Assembly: GCF_030145815.1 (NCBI RefSeq)
Contig: NZ_JAIXHL010000004.1
Coordinates: 1-64,000, forward strand
DNA from: Sphingomonas sp.
GTDB lineage: Bacteria > Pseudomonadota > Alphaproteobacteria > Sphingomonadales > Sphingomonadaceae
Reading direction: 5' to 3'
Length of the DNA stretch: 64,000 nucleotides
Part shown: positions 43,581-55,013 of the stretch, one piece after another
How positions within the stretch are numbered: the stretch's first letter is position 1
How the letters are laid out: each line of letters starts with the position of its first letter
Position numbers and translations under genes: made by a program
Notes under the pieces: generated by a model
Database searches by the model: none
Told to the model about the DNA's origin: nothing
What the model saw: the letters and a program-made list of their open reading frames with translations, nothing else

Positions 43581-44339
43581 TCAGCCCTCCTGGCCTTCGG
43601 TCGCCTCAGGCGCCTCGACCGTGTCGGCCGGGGTGTCCGCTGCGGCGGTGTCGTTGCTGTTGGCGGCAGTCTTGATGCCGGCGGGGAACGGCGCGTCGGC
43701 ATGACGCGCGACCTTCACCGCATCCTTGACGAACAGCCAGCCACCCTTCGAGCCAGGGACCGAGCCCTTGACGAAGATCAGGCCGCGCTCGACGTCGGTG
43801 CCGACGATTTCGAGATTCTGCTGCGTGCGGTTCTTGTCGCCCATGTGGCCGGCCATCTTCTTGTTCTTGAAGACCTTGCCCGGATCCTGGCGGTTACCGG
43901 TCGAACCCAGCGCGCGGTGGCTGATCGACACGCCGTGCGTTGCACGCATACCGCCGAAGCCCCAGCGCTTCATGCCGCCCGCAAAGCCCTTGCCCTGCGT
44001 ACGACCCTGAATGTCGACGAACTGGCCTGCGACATAATGGTCGGCCGAAATCTCGGCGCCCACGTCAAGCAGACCGTCCGCATCCACGCGGAACTCCGCG
44101 AGGATTGCCTTGGGCTCCACTTCGGCCTTGCCGAACTGGCCGCGCTGCGGCTTGGCGACATTCTTCGCCTTGGCGCTGCCAGCGCCCAGCTGCACGGCGG
44201 TGTAGCCGTCCTTGTCCATTTCGCGACGGGCGACGACCTGAACGCCTTCGAGGCTCAGAACGGTAACCGGCACGTGGCGGCCATCGTCCTTGAACAGGCG
44301 GGTCATCCCCAGTTTCTTCGCGATCACGCCAGTGCGCAT
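43581..44339 (-). CDS. rplC: 50S ribosomal protein L3
   Basis: Assembly-initiator protein near the peptidyl transferase centre. [16 protein letters not shown] start, [52 protein letters not shown] loop and [16 protein letters not shown]. 252 aa; the last 35 or so residues form an acidic Ala/Thr/Glu-rich tail ([26 protein letters not shown]) beyond the E. coli length. Start at ATG 44339. A 267-nt gap separates it from rpsJ. Confidence 0.96.
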   Translation of the reverse strand: MRTGVIAKKLGMTRLFKDDGRHVPVTVLSLEGVQVVARREMDKDGYTAVQLGAGSAKAKNVAKPQRGQFGKAEVEPKAILAEFRVDADGLLDVGAEISADHYVAGQFVDIQGRTQGKGFAGGMKRWGFGGMRATHGVSISHRALGSTGNRQDPGKVFKNKKMAGHMGDKNRTQQNLEIVGTDVERGLIFVKGSVPGSKGGWLFVKDAVKVARHADAPFPAGIKTAANSNDTAAADTPADTVEAPEATEGQEG

Positions 44340-44606
44340 GATCAATTGCTCCTCAATACAGAGGCACCCCGCGGACCATTCCGAAGGGTGCATGCCTCAG
44401 CCCGTAAATATGATGCGAGCCCCCGTCCGGGCTGAATTCCGACCCGAAGGCAGGAAAGACGGGGGACGCAGCCCGGACCGAAGTCCGGCGGTATCCCTAT
44501 GTCGTTTAGAGCTTTCGCTCCGGGGCGGCTCTTCGGATCGGGATCGATCCGGCCAGCCCTGCGCAATCCCGATGGAATCGCGAATCTCGTTGGGAGAGCG
44601 CGGCCT
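44340..44606 (-). promoter_or_regulatory. Long structured spacer between rpsJ and rplC
   Basis: This 267-nt gap is by far the longest inside the S10 cluster. In the minus-strand RNA, CCGGAC-TTCG-GTCCGG (44488-44473) makes a UUCG-capped hairpin. Its 3' arm (44478-44470) can instead pair perfectly with 44433-44425 (9 bp), and CCCCCGTC (44465-44458) can pair with GACGGGGG (44427-44420), which excludes the second pairing. Alternative exclusive helices are the layout of an attenuator or leader. No open reading frame is supported. It may also contain an internal promoter. Confidence 0.45.
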
Positions 44607-44915
44607 TTAGGCCAGCTTGATCTCCACGTCAACGCCAGCGGCGAGGTCGAGCTTCATCAGCGCGTCGACGGTCTGGGCGGTGGGCTGAACGATGTCGAGC
44701 AGGCGCTTGTAGGTGCGCGTCTCGAACTGCTCACGCGACTTCTTGTCGATGTGCGGGCCACGGTTGACCGTGAACTTGTCGATGTGGGTCGGGAGCGGGA
44801 TCGGGCCACGGATCATGGCGCCAGTGCGGCGCGCGGTGTCGGCGATATCGCTTGCGGCCTGATCGAGCACGCGGTGGTCGAACGCCTTCAGGCGGATGCG
44901 GATATTGTTGTCCAT
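44607..44915 (-). CDS. rpsJ: 30S ribosomal protein S10 (NusE)
   Basis: Ribosomal protein and NusB partner in antitermination. 102 aa: [71 protein letters not shown]. First gene of the S10 segment with its own predicted promoter. Confidence 0.97.
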   Translation of the reverse strand: MDNNIRIRLKAFDHRVLDQAASDIADTARRTGAMIRGPIPLPTHIDKFTVNRGPHIDKKSREQFETRTYKRLLDIVQPTAQTVDALMKLDLAAGVDVEIKLA

Positions 44916-44989
44916 GTCCCTACCAATGCGAAAGAGCGGGGCGCGTGAAACACGCCTCTTGCTGGTTCATACGCTAAAACGAAGGCGCG

Positions 44990-45018
44990 CCACTACAGCG
45001 GAAGCGGCGGGTTGGCAA
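44990..45018 (-). promoter_or_regulatory. Predicted S10-cluster promoter
   Basis: On the minus strand TTGCCA (45018-45013) and TAGTGG (44995-44990) are 17 nt apart, 74 nt upstream of rpsJ. The leader that follows contains GCGTG-TTT-CACGC (a small hairpin). Position upstream of the first S10 gene and after the tuf terminator supports the call. Confidence 0.45.
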
Positions 45019-45055
45019 GGGGGTGAGTACAGGAAATTCGTCGCACCGCTACTCT

Positions 45056-45355
45056 CTATCGTCGCGCCGAGCTCAGACCGGAGCCGCGCCGCGCTTCGAT
45101 GACCTTAAGATCATCGCATAAGCGGCGAAGGATCGCTCGCCCGCTCTCTGTGGACGTGATTAGACAAGGGTCATCCCACTCGTTTTGAAATGTGAACGAC
45201 TCGCCGCCAAAGTGAACCTCCGACGAAACTACGTGTCTTTCGACATTCAACGCTCCGAACTGCCGCACGATGGCCGCTCGCACGGCACCCATGTCGTCAG
45301 GCTCGAACTCGAGCGACAGGACACCATTGTCGCAGGTCAGGATTCGGAAGGGCAT
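45056..45355 (-). CDS. Hypothetical 99-aa protein between tuf and rpsJ
   Basis: Begins MPFRILTCDNGVLSLEFEPDDMGAVRAAIVRQFG and continues as a mixed alpha/beta soluble sequence with no family I recognise. AAGGG 6 nt before the ATG supports translation. It is less GC-rich than its ribosomal neighbours and sits in a place where no gene is normally found. It ends shortly upstream of the predicted S10 promoter. Confidence 0.6.
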   Translation of the reverse strand: MPFRILTCDNGVLSLEFEPDDMGAVRAAIVRQFGALNVERHVVSSEVHFGGESFTFQNEWDDPCLITSTESGRAILRRLCDDLKVIEARRGSGLSSARR

Positions 45356-45416
45356 AGCGGACCCTTACTGAAGAAGGCCCTCCCCCGCCACGTGCAAGCC
45401 CAATCAGCGGCACACA

Positions 45417-45454
45417 AACAAAAAGTCCGGCCTCCCCTGGGGGAAGCCGGACTC
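45417..45454 (-). terminator. Rho-independent terminator of tuf
   Basis: On the minus strand, AGTCCGGC-TTCCCCCAGGGGAG-GCCGGACT then TTTTTG: an 8-bp outer stem with a further CCCC/GGGG inner stem and a T run. It lies 28 nt after the tuf stop and closes the str cluster. Confidence 0.92.
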
Positions 45455-45481
45455 TTCATTCTCAGCCCTTGCGGGCGTCGA

Positions 45482-46678
<1,197 letters not shown>

Positions 46679-46768
46679 TATTTCCTACCTTCTGAGTCAA
46701 TTTCCCGGACCGCCATGGGACTCACGAGAACGCGGCCCCATAGCGATCAATTTGGATGAACGCCAGCC

Positions 46769-48862
<2,094 letters not shown>

Positions 48863-48956
48863 GATCGTGGTTCCTTAAGGGTATGGGGAGCCGCCAGAAG
48901 CGACTCCCCGGGATATAGGTAAGAATGTTACCGGGAAAAGACCGGCAACGCCGTCA

Positions 48957-49427
48957 TTACCAACGGTAGTGGCTGAACGCGCGGTTCGCTTCGGCCATGC
49001 GGTGCGTGTCCTCGCGCTTCTTCACGGCGTTGCCGCGGTTGTTCGAAGCGTCCAGCAGCTCACCCGACAGGCGTGCCGACATCGTGTTCTCGCTGCGGTT
49101 GCGCGCCGAGCTGATCAGCCAGCGGATCGCCAGTGCCTGGGCGCGCTCGGGGCGCACTTCGACCGGGACCTGATAGGTTGCACCGCCGACGCGGCGGCTG
49201 CGGACTTCGATGCCCGGCTTGATGTTGTTCAGCGCTTCATGAAAGACGCCGATCGGGTCCTTCTTCGCACGCTGCTCGACAACCTGAAGCGCCGAATAGA
49301 CGATGCCTTCAGCGACGGCCTTCTTGCCGTCCAGCATCACGCTATTCATGAACTTCGACAGAACCTGATCTCCGTACACGGGATCGGGCAGAATTTCCCG
49401 CTTTTCGGGACGACGACGACGAGCCAT
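48957..49427 (-). CDS. rpsG: 30S ribosomal protein S7
   Basis: Nucleates the 30S head. 156 aa: [47 protein letters not shown] and [26 protein letters not shown]. Second gene of the str cluster. Confidence 0.98.
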   Translation of the reverse strand: MARRRRPEKREILPDPVYGDQVLSKFMNSVMLDGKKAVAEGIVYSALQVVEQRAKKDPIGVFHEALNNIKPGIEVRSRRVGGATYQVPVEVRPERAQALAIRWLISSARNRSENTMSARLSGELLDASNNRGNAVKKREDTHRMAEANRAFSHYRW

Positions 49428-49486
49428 CTTGAATTTCCTTCTAAAACTTCAGCCGGTTCCGGAACCTGTCCGGGGCTTACTTTGGC

Positions 49487-49858
49487 TTACTTCGGACGCT
49501 TCGCGCCGTACTTCGAACGGCTCTGCTTGCGATCCTTGACACCCTGGGTATCGAGAACGCCGCGCAGCACGTGGTAACGCACACCGGGAAGATCGCGAAC
49601 GCGACCGCCGCGGATCAGGACCACCGAGTGCTCCTGAAGATTGTGGCCCTCGCCGGGGATGTACGAAATCACTTCGCGCTGGTTGGTCAGGCGAACCTTG
49701 GCCACCTTGCGCAGTGCCGAGTTCGGCTTCTTCGGGGTCGTGGTATAGACGCGGGTGCAGACACCGCGCTTCTGCGGGTTCTGTTCCATCGCAGGGACCT
49801 TGCTCTTGGCCTTCTGCGGTTCGCGGCCCTTGCGGACCAGCTGGTTAATCGTCGGCAT
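49487..49858 (-). CDS. rpsL: 30S ribosomal protein S12
   Basis: Decoding-centre protein and classic streptomycin target. 123 aa from ATG 49858 ([12 protein letters not shown]); an upstream in-frame ATG at 49870 is not used. [14 protein letters not shown] keeps the wild-type Lys43. The second streptomycin loop reads [17 protein letters not shown]: residue 88 (counting Met; codon 49597-49595, CGC) is Arg, where E. coli and most bacteria have Lys. Lys88 to Arg is a known resistance change. Confidence 0.98.
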   Translation of the reverse strand: MPTINQLVRKGREPQKAKSKVPAMEQNPQKRGVCTRVYTTTPKKPNSALRKVAKVRLTNQREVISYIPGEGHNLQEHSVVLIRGGRVRDLPGVRYHVLRGVLDTQGVKDRKQSRSKYGAKRPK

Positions 49859-50014
49859 GAAGCCCTTCACCTTCCAATGGTTACTTTGCTGGAGCCATGA
49901 TTCCGGAAAATACGAAAGGACCCTGGCGGCCTAGCGCGGCCTCCGGGCCCTGGCGTCTCCAACAACGTTCAGCTCAATAAAGCTCGCGGGACGGAATCCC
50001 TGCGAGCGCGCGGC

Positions 50015-50043
50015 CTATATACGCGCGCCCCCCGACGGTCAAC
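50015..50043 (-). promoter_or_regulatory. Predicted str-cluster promoter
   Basis: On the minus strand TTGACC (50043-50038) and TATAGG (50020-50015) are 17 nt apart, near-consensus for the housekeeping sigma factor. It overlaps the stop codon of the upstream methyltransferase gene and leaves a leader of about 150 nt before rpsL. Confidence 0.6.
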
Positions 50044-50671
50044 GGGGTGTTTGGGTGGTTGCGGGAGCGGTTTGCGGGATCCGCCACATATAGACCGTCG
50101 ATCCGCCCACCTTCCGCTTCGCCTCCGGCTTCCAATCGCCCATGTCGAAGGCGTGGCTCACCACGCGCGTGCCCGGCTTCAACTGTGCGAACAGCTGCGG
50201 ACGCAGGCGCAGATTGACTTCGGGCAGCAGATACATGGTGACCACGTCAGCGGAGCTAAGGTCGGTCTTGAACAGATCCGCCGCCTCGAATCGCACGCGG
50301 TCCGCGACCCCGGCGTCCTCCGCCGCGTCGCGCGCCTTTTTGATCAGCACGGGATCGAGATCGACGCCAAGTCCCGTCGCCCCGCGCTCCTTCGCCGCAG
50401 CGATCAGGATGCGCCCATCGCCCGTGCCAAGGTCGATCACCGTGTCCCCGGCCTTCACCTCGCCCATCTCAAGCATCAGCGCGACCACATCGCGGCGCGT
50501 GCTCTTGTACGGGACGTCCAGCTTCGGCCCGCCAAAGAGCGTCGTCGCCGAACAGCTGACCATCGTCGGCAGCATGCACCGCCCGCCCAGCGCGATCAGC
50601 CCCAGCGCCAGCATGGCGAGCACGAGCGCAATCAGGCGAAGTCGGGCGGCGGGGGACAGGGAACGCGGCAT
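50039..50671 (-). CDS. Class I SAM-dependent methyltransferase with N-terminal membrane anchor
   Basis: 210 aa. Residues 12-29 (LIALVLAMLALGLIALGG) form one membrane segment; the rest is a Rossmann methyltransferase with motif I GDTVIDLGTGDGRILIAAA (about 76-93), GVDLDPVLIKKARDAA and DLFKTDLSSADVVTMYLLPEVNLRLRPQL. It resembles bacterial lysine-methyltransferase-like (ATPSC/FAM173-type) proteins, which methylate membrane ATP synthase or carrier subunits in eukaryotes; target here unknown. Just upstream of the str promoter. Confidence 0.8.
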   Translation of the reverse strand: MPRSLSPAARLRLIALVLAMLALGLIALGGRCMLPTMVSCSATTLFGGPKLDVPYKSTRRDVVALMLEMGEVKAGDTVIDLGTGDGRILIAAAKERGATGLGVDLDPVLIKKARDAAEDAGVADRVRFEAADLFKTDLSSADVVTMYLLPEVNLRLRPQLFAQLKPGTRVVSHAFDMGDWKPEAKRKVGGSTVYMWRIPQTAPATTQTPR

Positions 50672-50770
50672 TGGTGCGCGGTTTCTGCAACGGCGACAGC
50701 GGCTTGTCCACCGGCCATGCGCGGCGCCAGCTTAACCCGATCTTCAGCGCAGCGCCCTATCCGCGATGCC

Positions 50771-52006
50771 ATGTCGTCCGCCGCCTCTCGTTCCGGGCTC
50801 CCGGCCCCCTCCCCGCTGCTGGTCGCGCTGGTCGCGGCGGTGCAGGCCTGGGTGTTGTGGCCGCTCTTCACGCCGGACATGACCGCCTATCTGATCCCGT
50901 GGCTCGAGACGATCCGCGCCAACGGCGTCGCCGACGCCTTCGCGCGCCCCTTCTCCAATTACATGCCGAGCTACCTTTACCTGCTCGCGCTGGTCAGCCC
51001 GCTCGCCGCATGGCTCGATCCAATGAGCGTGATCAAACTGCTCTCGGTCGCCGGAACCGTTGCGCTGGCGCTGGCGATGCACCGGCTGCTCGGCGCGCTC
51101 GGCGTAGCGCAGCGAACGCATTGGGCGGCACTGGTCATTGCCCTCCCCTCGGTCGCGTTCAACGCGCTATTGATGGGTCAGTGCGACGCAATCTATGTCG
51201 CCGCCTGCCTGATGGCCGTCGCCATGACCGTCGAGCGGCGGCATGTCGCGATGTTCGTCTGGTGCGGCGTGGCGGTGGCGTTCAAGGCGCAGGCGGTGCT
51301 GGTCGCCCCCTTCTTCCTCGCCATCGCCATCCAGCGGCGTGTGCCGCTGGTCCAGTGGCTCGCCGCGCCCGCCGGGCTGCTCGCGCTGATGACCCCGGCC
51401 CTGCTCGCCGGTTGGCCACCCGCCGACCTCGCGACAATCTACTTCCGTCAGGCGGGTACGTTCAGCAACGACATCGCGCGCAATGCGCCGAACATCTGGT
51501 CGCTCGCCGCGATGATCGCGCCCGACAATGCCCCGCGCCTGTTCGGCCTCGCGCTCGCCACGGCGCTGGGCGCTTCCGCCTGGTTCGTCGCCAAGATGCA
51601 GATCGTCCGCTTCGACAATGCGGGACTCGTCGGCATGGCCGCGCTCGCCGCGCTGCTCACCGCCGGACTGCTGCCGCGCATGCATGAACGTTATTTCCTG
51701 CTCGCGGACATGCTCATCTTGGCATTCGCGATCGCGCGCGGCACGCGATCCGCCTTCGCCCTCGCGGCACTGGTCCAGATCGGATCGTTCGCCGCGATCA
51801 CCGGCTATCTGGGCCTCGGCGCGCCGATGGTCGCGCTGGGCGCGGCGTGCATGCTCGCCGCGACCTGGATCGCTGCACGACCGCTCGCCGTCCCGAATGC
51901 AAACGATAATCCCCCAACGGGACGAAATCCGGGACCAGCCGTGCTGCAGCCGCCATTTCGCTATGATATTGAACAGCGACTCAGATTCCGGGGAAGTGGG
52001 GAGTAA
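50771..52006 (+). CDS. Polytopic membrane glycosyltransferase-like protein (GT87/PMT-type)
   Basis: 411 aa with about ten hydrophobic helices. Conserved-looking pieces include the first periplasmic loop FTPDMTAYLIPWLETI (acidic, catalytic in GT-C enzymes), PSVAFNALLMGQCDAIYVAACL (the GQxDxxY pattern of GT87/GT39-like mannosyltransferases) and GLLPRMHERYFLLADML. These use polyprenyl-phosphate sugars at the periplasmic face. ATG 50771 chosen; the frame is open upstream without protein-like sequence. Two nt before bactofilin. Confidence 0.72.
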   Translation: MSSAASRSGLPAPSPLLVALVAAVQAWVLWPLFTPDMTAYLIPWLETIRANGVADAFARPFSNYMPSYLYLLALVSPLAAWLDPMSVIKLLSVAGTVALALAMHRLLGALGVAQRTHWAALVIALPSVAFNALLMGQCDAIYVAACLMAVAMTVERRHVAMFVWCGVAVAFKAQAVLVAPFFLAIAIQRRVPLVQWLAAPAGLLALMTPALLAGWPPADLATIYFRQAGTFSNDIARNAPNIWSLAAMIAPDNAPRLFGLALATALGASAWFVAKMQIVRFDNAGLVGMAALAALLTAGLLPRMHERYFLLADMLILAFAIARGTRSAFALAALVQIGSFAAITGYLGLGAPMVALGAACMLAATWIAARPLAVPNANDNPPTGRNPGPAVLQPPFRYDIEQRLRFRGSGE

Positions 52007-52008
52007 CA

Positions 52009-52488
52009 ATGTTCAACAGCAACCGTTCGCGTGATGACCGTCCCAGCATGCCGCCCGCGCCGCCTGCGCCGAGCAACGGCGCATCGAAGCGCGGCATGTT
52101 CTCGGTCATCGGCCCGGACATCGTCATCACCGGCAGCATCCGCGCCACCAGTGAGTTGCACATTGAAGGCCGGGTCGAGGGCGATGTCGATTGCGGCACG
52201 CTGGCGCAGGGCGCCGACAGCCAGATTTTCGGCAGCGTCACTGCCGAAAGCGCCCGCCTCGCCGGTGCGATCGAGGGTACGGTCCGCGCCAAGCTGCTGA
52301 CCGTCGAGCGCACCGCGCGCATCACCGGGGATGTCGAATATGAGAACATCACGATCGAAAATGGTGGCCATATCGATGGGCGGCTCAAGCATATGAGCGC
52401 CATCACCGCTGCACCGGTTCGCGCCGAACCGGTACAGCCGGGCGTCGCCGCGCCGGTTACGGTCGCGTCGGTCATGGGATCGAACTGA
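52009..52488 (+). CDS. Bactofilin
   Basis: 159 aa polymer-forming cytoskeletal protein. A Pro-rich N terminus (1-28) is followed by the bactofilin beta-helix DUF583 core: SVIGPDIVITGSIRATSELHIEGRVEGDVDCGTLAQGADSQIFGSVTAESARLAGAIEGTVRAKLLTVERTARITGDVEYENITIENGGHIDGRL, with the regular glycine-rich turns. It often organises envelope enzymes; the preceding glycosyltransferase-like gene is 2 nt away, so they are probably co-transcribed. Ends in a strong terminator. Confidence 0.92.
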   Translation: MFNSNRSRDDRPSMPPAPPAPSNGASKRGMFSVIGPDIVITGSIRATSELHIEGRVEGDVDCGTLAQGADSQIFGSVTAESARLAGAIEGTVRAKLLTVERTARITGDVEYENITIENGGHIDGRLKHMSAITAAPVRAEPVQPGVAAPVTVASVMGSN

Positions 52489-52510
52489 GTCCGATCCTTC
52501 AAGGAGCTGA

Positions 52511-52547
52511 AAGGGGCGCGTTCCGCTGGCGGGACGCGCCCCTTTTG
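52511..52547 (+). terminator. Rho-independent terminator of the bactofilin transcript
   Basis: Stem GGGGCGCGT...ACGCGCCCC (about 52513-52521 with 52534-52542) followed by TTTT, 24 nt after the bactofilin stop. Confidence 0.85.
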
Positions 52548-52741
52548 CATGCGGCCGCGAGTCTTGGCGGCGGCTGCATCCATAATGGCGCTCACTCTCC
52601 AGCGCGCGCGTGCCGGTCACGCTAGGTTCCGGTCATCGCCGACTCCGGCGATCGGTCTCAGCGTATCGGCCACAACCCTGCCGCGACCCGGCCCGCGCAT
52701 CGCGCGCGCCTGTCGAGGGGGGACGTTCAGGAGAGAACAGC

Positions 52742-53563
52742 GTGACGATCTATACGATTCAGAACCAATGGGGCGGCGACAGCGCGCCGTGGCATGATGG
52801 CGGCCTGTTCAGCATCGGCAACCGCGCCGGTCAGAATCCGGTCGCCCTGGCGATCAGTTCGGGCGATGGCGGACGCAGCTTTACCGGGTCGATGACCTAT
52901 GAGGGCGAGGGTCCGATCGGCGTCCGCGCGACGCTGGTCACCACCAATTGCTACCAGGTCGAAAACCAGTGGGGCGGCAATGACGCCCCGTGGCACGACG
53001 CCGGGCTGTTTCTGCTGGGCGCGCGCAACGGCCAGAATGCCGTCGCGTTCGACCTCACCTCCAGTGACGGCGGCCAGACCCTCACCGGATCGATGACCTA
53101 TGCCGGCGAAGGCCCGATCGCGGTCAAGGGTGCGATCTCCGACGGCACCGGGTTCAACGCGACCAACCAATGGGGCGGCGACAGCGCACCATGGCATCAA
53201 GGCGGGCTGTGGGTTCTCGGCTGCCGCCCGGACCAGCCGGTGGCTGCGATCGACGTGACCAGCCCCGACAATGGCAAGACGCTGGTCGGATCGATGACAT
53301 ATGTTGGCGAAGGCCCGATCGGGTTCCGCGGCACCCAGACCATGGCCAACACCTACAGCGTGCTCAACCAATGGGGCGGGAATGACGCGCCCTGGCATCC
53401 CGGCGGCACCTGGGTCATCGGCTGCCGCGGCACGCAGGGCGTCGTGGCGGTCAACGTCACCGGCACCGGCGCCGCGCTCGAGGGCAGCATGACCTATGCC
53501 GGCGAAGGTCCGATCGGCCTCGACCTGGTCCCCGCCACCGCCGACGCGCTCGCCCCCGCCTGA
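52742..53563 (+). CDS. OAA/MBHA-family high-mannose-binding lectin, four repeats
   Basis: 273 aa made of four tandem repeats of about 67 residues; NQWGG starts at residues 8, 75, 142 and 209 (exactly 67 apart) and GSMTYxGEGPI closes each. NQWGGxxAPW and TMTYxGEGPIGF are the sugar-contact motifs of Oscillatoria agglutinin (OAA, two repeats) and Myxococcus MBHA (four repeats), antiviral lectins that bind the branched core of high-mannose glycans. No signal peptide or membrane segment, so it is cytoplasmic or leaves by a non-Sec route. GTG 52742 start with AGGAGA 7 nt upstream. Monocistronic, with its own terminator. Confidence 0.93.
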   Translation: MTIYTIQNQWGGDSAPWHDGGLFSIGNRAGQNPVALAISSGDGGRSFTGSMTYEGEGPIGVRATLVTTNCYQVENQWGGNDAPWHDAGLFLLGARNGQNAVAFDLTSSDGGQTLTGSMTYAGEGPIAVKGAISDGTGFNATNQWGGDSAPWHQGGLWVLGCRPDQPVAAIDVTSPDNGKTLVGSMTYVGEGPIGFRGTQTMANTYSVLNQWGGNDAPWHPGGTWVIGCRGTQGVVAVNVTGTGAALEGSMTYAGEGPIGLDLVPATADALAPA

Positions 53564-53573
53564 GCGCGACATC

Positions 53574-53615
53574 GCCGGGTCTGCGGTTCCTCCCGCCGCG
53601 GACCCGGCATTTTTT
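53574..53615 (+). terminator. Rho-independent terminator of the lectin gene
   Basis: Stem GCCGGGTCTGCGG (53574-53586) with CCGCGGACCCGGC (53596-53608), one G-U, followed by ATTTTTT. Confidence 0.9.
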
Positions 53616-53621
53616 CCGGCC

Positions 53622-54899
53622 TCAGTCGCCGACGCGTTCGCCGCCCTTGATCACATCGGTGACCTTGGTCAGCACATTGACGTCCTTGAGCGGATCGCCC
53701 TCGACCGCGATCAGGTCGCCATAGCGCCCCACCTCGATCGCGCCGACATCCTTGGTGCGCCCCAGCGCTTCGGCGGCGTTGAGCGTCGCGGCGCGGATCG
53801 CTTCGATCGGCGTCATGCCATATTGGACCATGACGCGGAACTGCCCCGCAGCCGTGCCATGGGGCATCACCCCGGCGTCGCTGCCGAACACCATCTTCAC
53901 CCCTGCCGCATGCGCCTTGCGGAAATTGTCGCGCTGGATCTGCGCGATCTCGCGGTCCTTGCGGAGGTTATCCTCCAGCACGCCGTTCTTCTTGCCTTCG
54001 GCCTGGGTGTAATCGGTGTTGTAGATATCCATCGAAAACCACACCGGCTGCTTGCGCGCGGCCGCCAGCTTGATCCCCTCATCATCGACCAGGCTGGCAT
54101 GTTCGATCGTGTCGATCCCCGCGCGGATCGCTGCCTTGATCCCCGCCGCGCCATGCGCGTGTGCGGCGACCTTCAGCCCCCATTGATGCGCCTCATCCGC
54201 AATGGCGCGCATCTCATCCTCCGACAGCTGCTGCTGCCCCGGCTCGGTGTTGCGCGAGAAAACGCCGCCGGTGGCGCAGATCTTGATCACCTCCGCGCCA
54301 TATTTGCGCTGCTCGCGCACGATCCGGCGCAGCTCCTGCGCGCCGTCGCCGACCGCGACGCCCTTCGACTTGAACGACGGCGGCAGATAGGTGCTGTCGC
54401 AATGCCCGCCGGTCGCGCCGAGCGAATGCGCCGCCGGCACGATCCGCGGCCCGGCGATCAGCCCTTCCTCGATCGCCTGCTTGTAGCCGACATCGGCGTA
54501 ATTCTCGGACCCGACATTGCGGATCGTCGTGAAGCCCGCCTTGAGCATCGCCCGCGCATTCGCCGTCCCCTGGATCGCCCAGAAGCTGTCGGTGAACTGA
54601 AGGCCGGTATAGCCGCCATAGAGCGGATTGCTGTCGAGATGGACGTGCATGTCGATCAGCCCAGGCAGGACCGTCTTGCCGCTCAGGTTGATGTGCCGCA
54701 CATCGCTGCCCCAGCGCACCGTGCGCGCGTCAGCGATGCTGGTGATGCGGCCATCGGTGATGAAGATCGCCGGGTGCTCGATCACCTTGCCGCTAACCAC
54801 GTCGATCATCCGGTCGGCGGTGACGACCACCGTTTCGGCGGCGGCGGGCGTGGCGGCAGCGAGCATGAGCGCTGCGAGCGCGGACAATCGATAGTGCAT
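53622..54899 (-). CDS. Exported metal-dependent amidohydrolase (Xaa-Pro/Xaa-Arg dipeptidase-like)
   Basis: 425 aa. Signal peptide 1-21 (MHYRLSALAALMLAAATPAAAE). Amidohydrolase barrel with LPGLIDMHVHLDSN (His85, His87), EVIKICATGG (the Lys carbamylated in this family), LKVAAHAHGAAG, GIDTIEHASL and MVFGSDAGV (Asp). Resembles the Sgx9260/imidazolonepropionase-like carboxypeptidases that remove C-terminal residues from peptides. ATG 54899 chosen for the signal peptide, with AAGGGG just upstream. Confidence 0.87.
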   Translation of the reverse strand: MHYRLSALAALMLAAATPAAAETVVVTADRMIDVVSGKVIEHPAIFITDGRITSIADARTVRWGSDVRHINLSGKTVLPGLIDMHVHLDSNPLYGGYTGLQFTDSFWAIQGTANARAMLKAGFTTIRNVGSENYADVGYKQAIEEGLIAGPRIVPAAHSLGATGGHCDSTYLPPSFKSKGVAVGDGAQELRRIVREQRKYGAEVIKICATGGVFSRNTEPGQQQLSEDEMRAIADEAHQWGLKVAAHAHGAAGIKAAIRAGIDTIEHASLVDDEGIKLAAARKQPVWFSMDIYNTDYTQAEGKKNGVLEDNLRKDREIAQIQRDNFRKAHAAGVKMVFGSDAGVMPHGTAAGQFRVMVQYGMTPIEAIRAATLNAAEALGRTKDVGAIEVGRYGDLIAVEGDPLKDVNVLTKVTDVIKGGERVGD

Positions 54900-55013
54900 A
54901 CAGTCCCCTTGGTTTCCGCCAGCTTGACCCGCGCAGCGCAAAGATCAAGCAGGATCGAACCTGGCCAGATGCTGTCAGATGAAAGCCGCCCTGTCTTGGG
55001 TTAGCATCGCACA

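Noticed and set aside
52742..53563. Regular DNA repeat in the lectin gene considered as mobile or satellite DNA
   Set aside because: A period of 201 nt (67 codons) encodes known lectin repeats; it is protein-level repetition.
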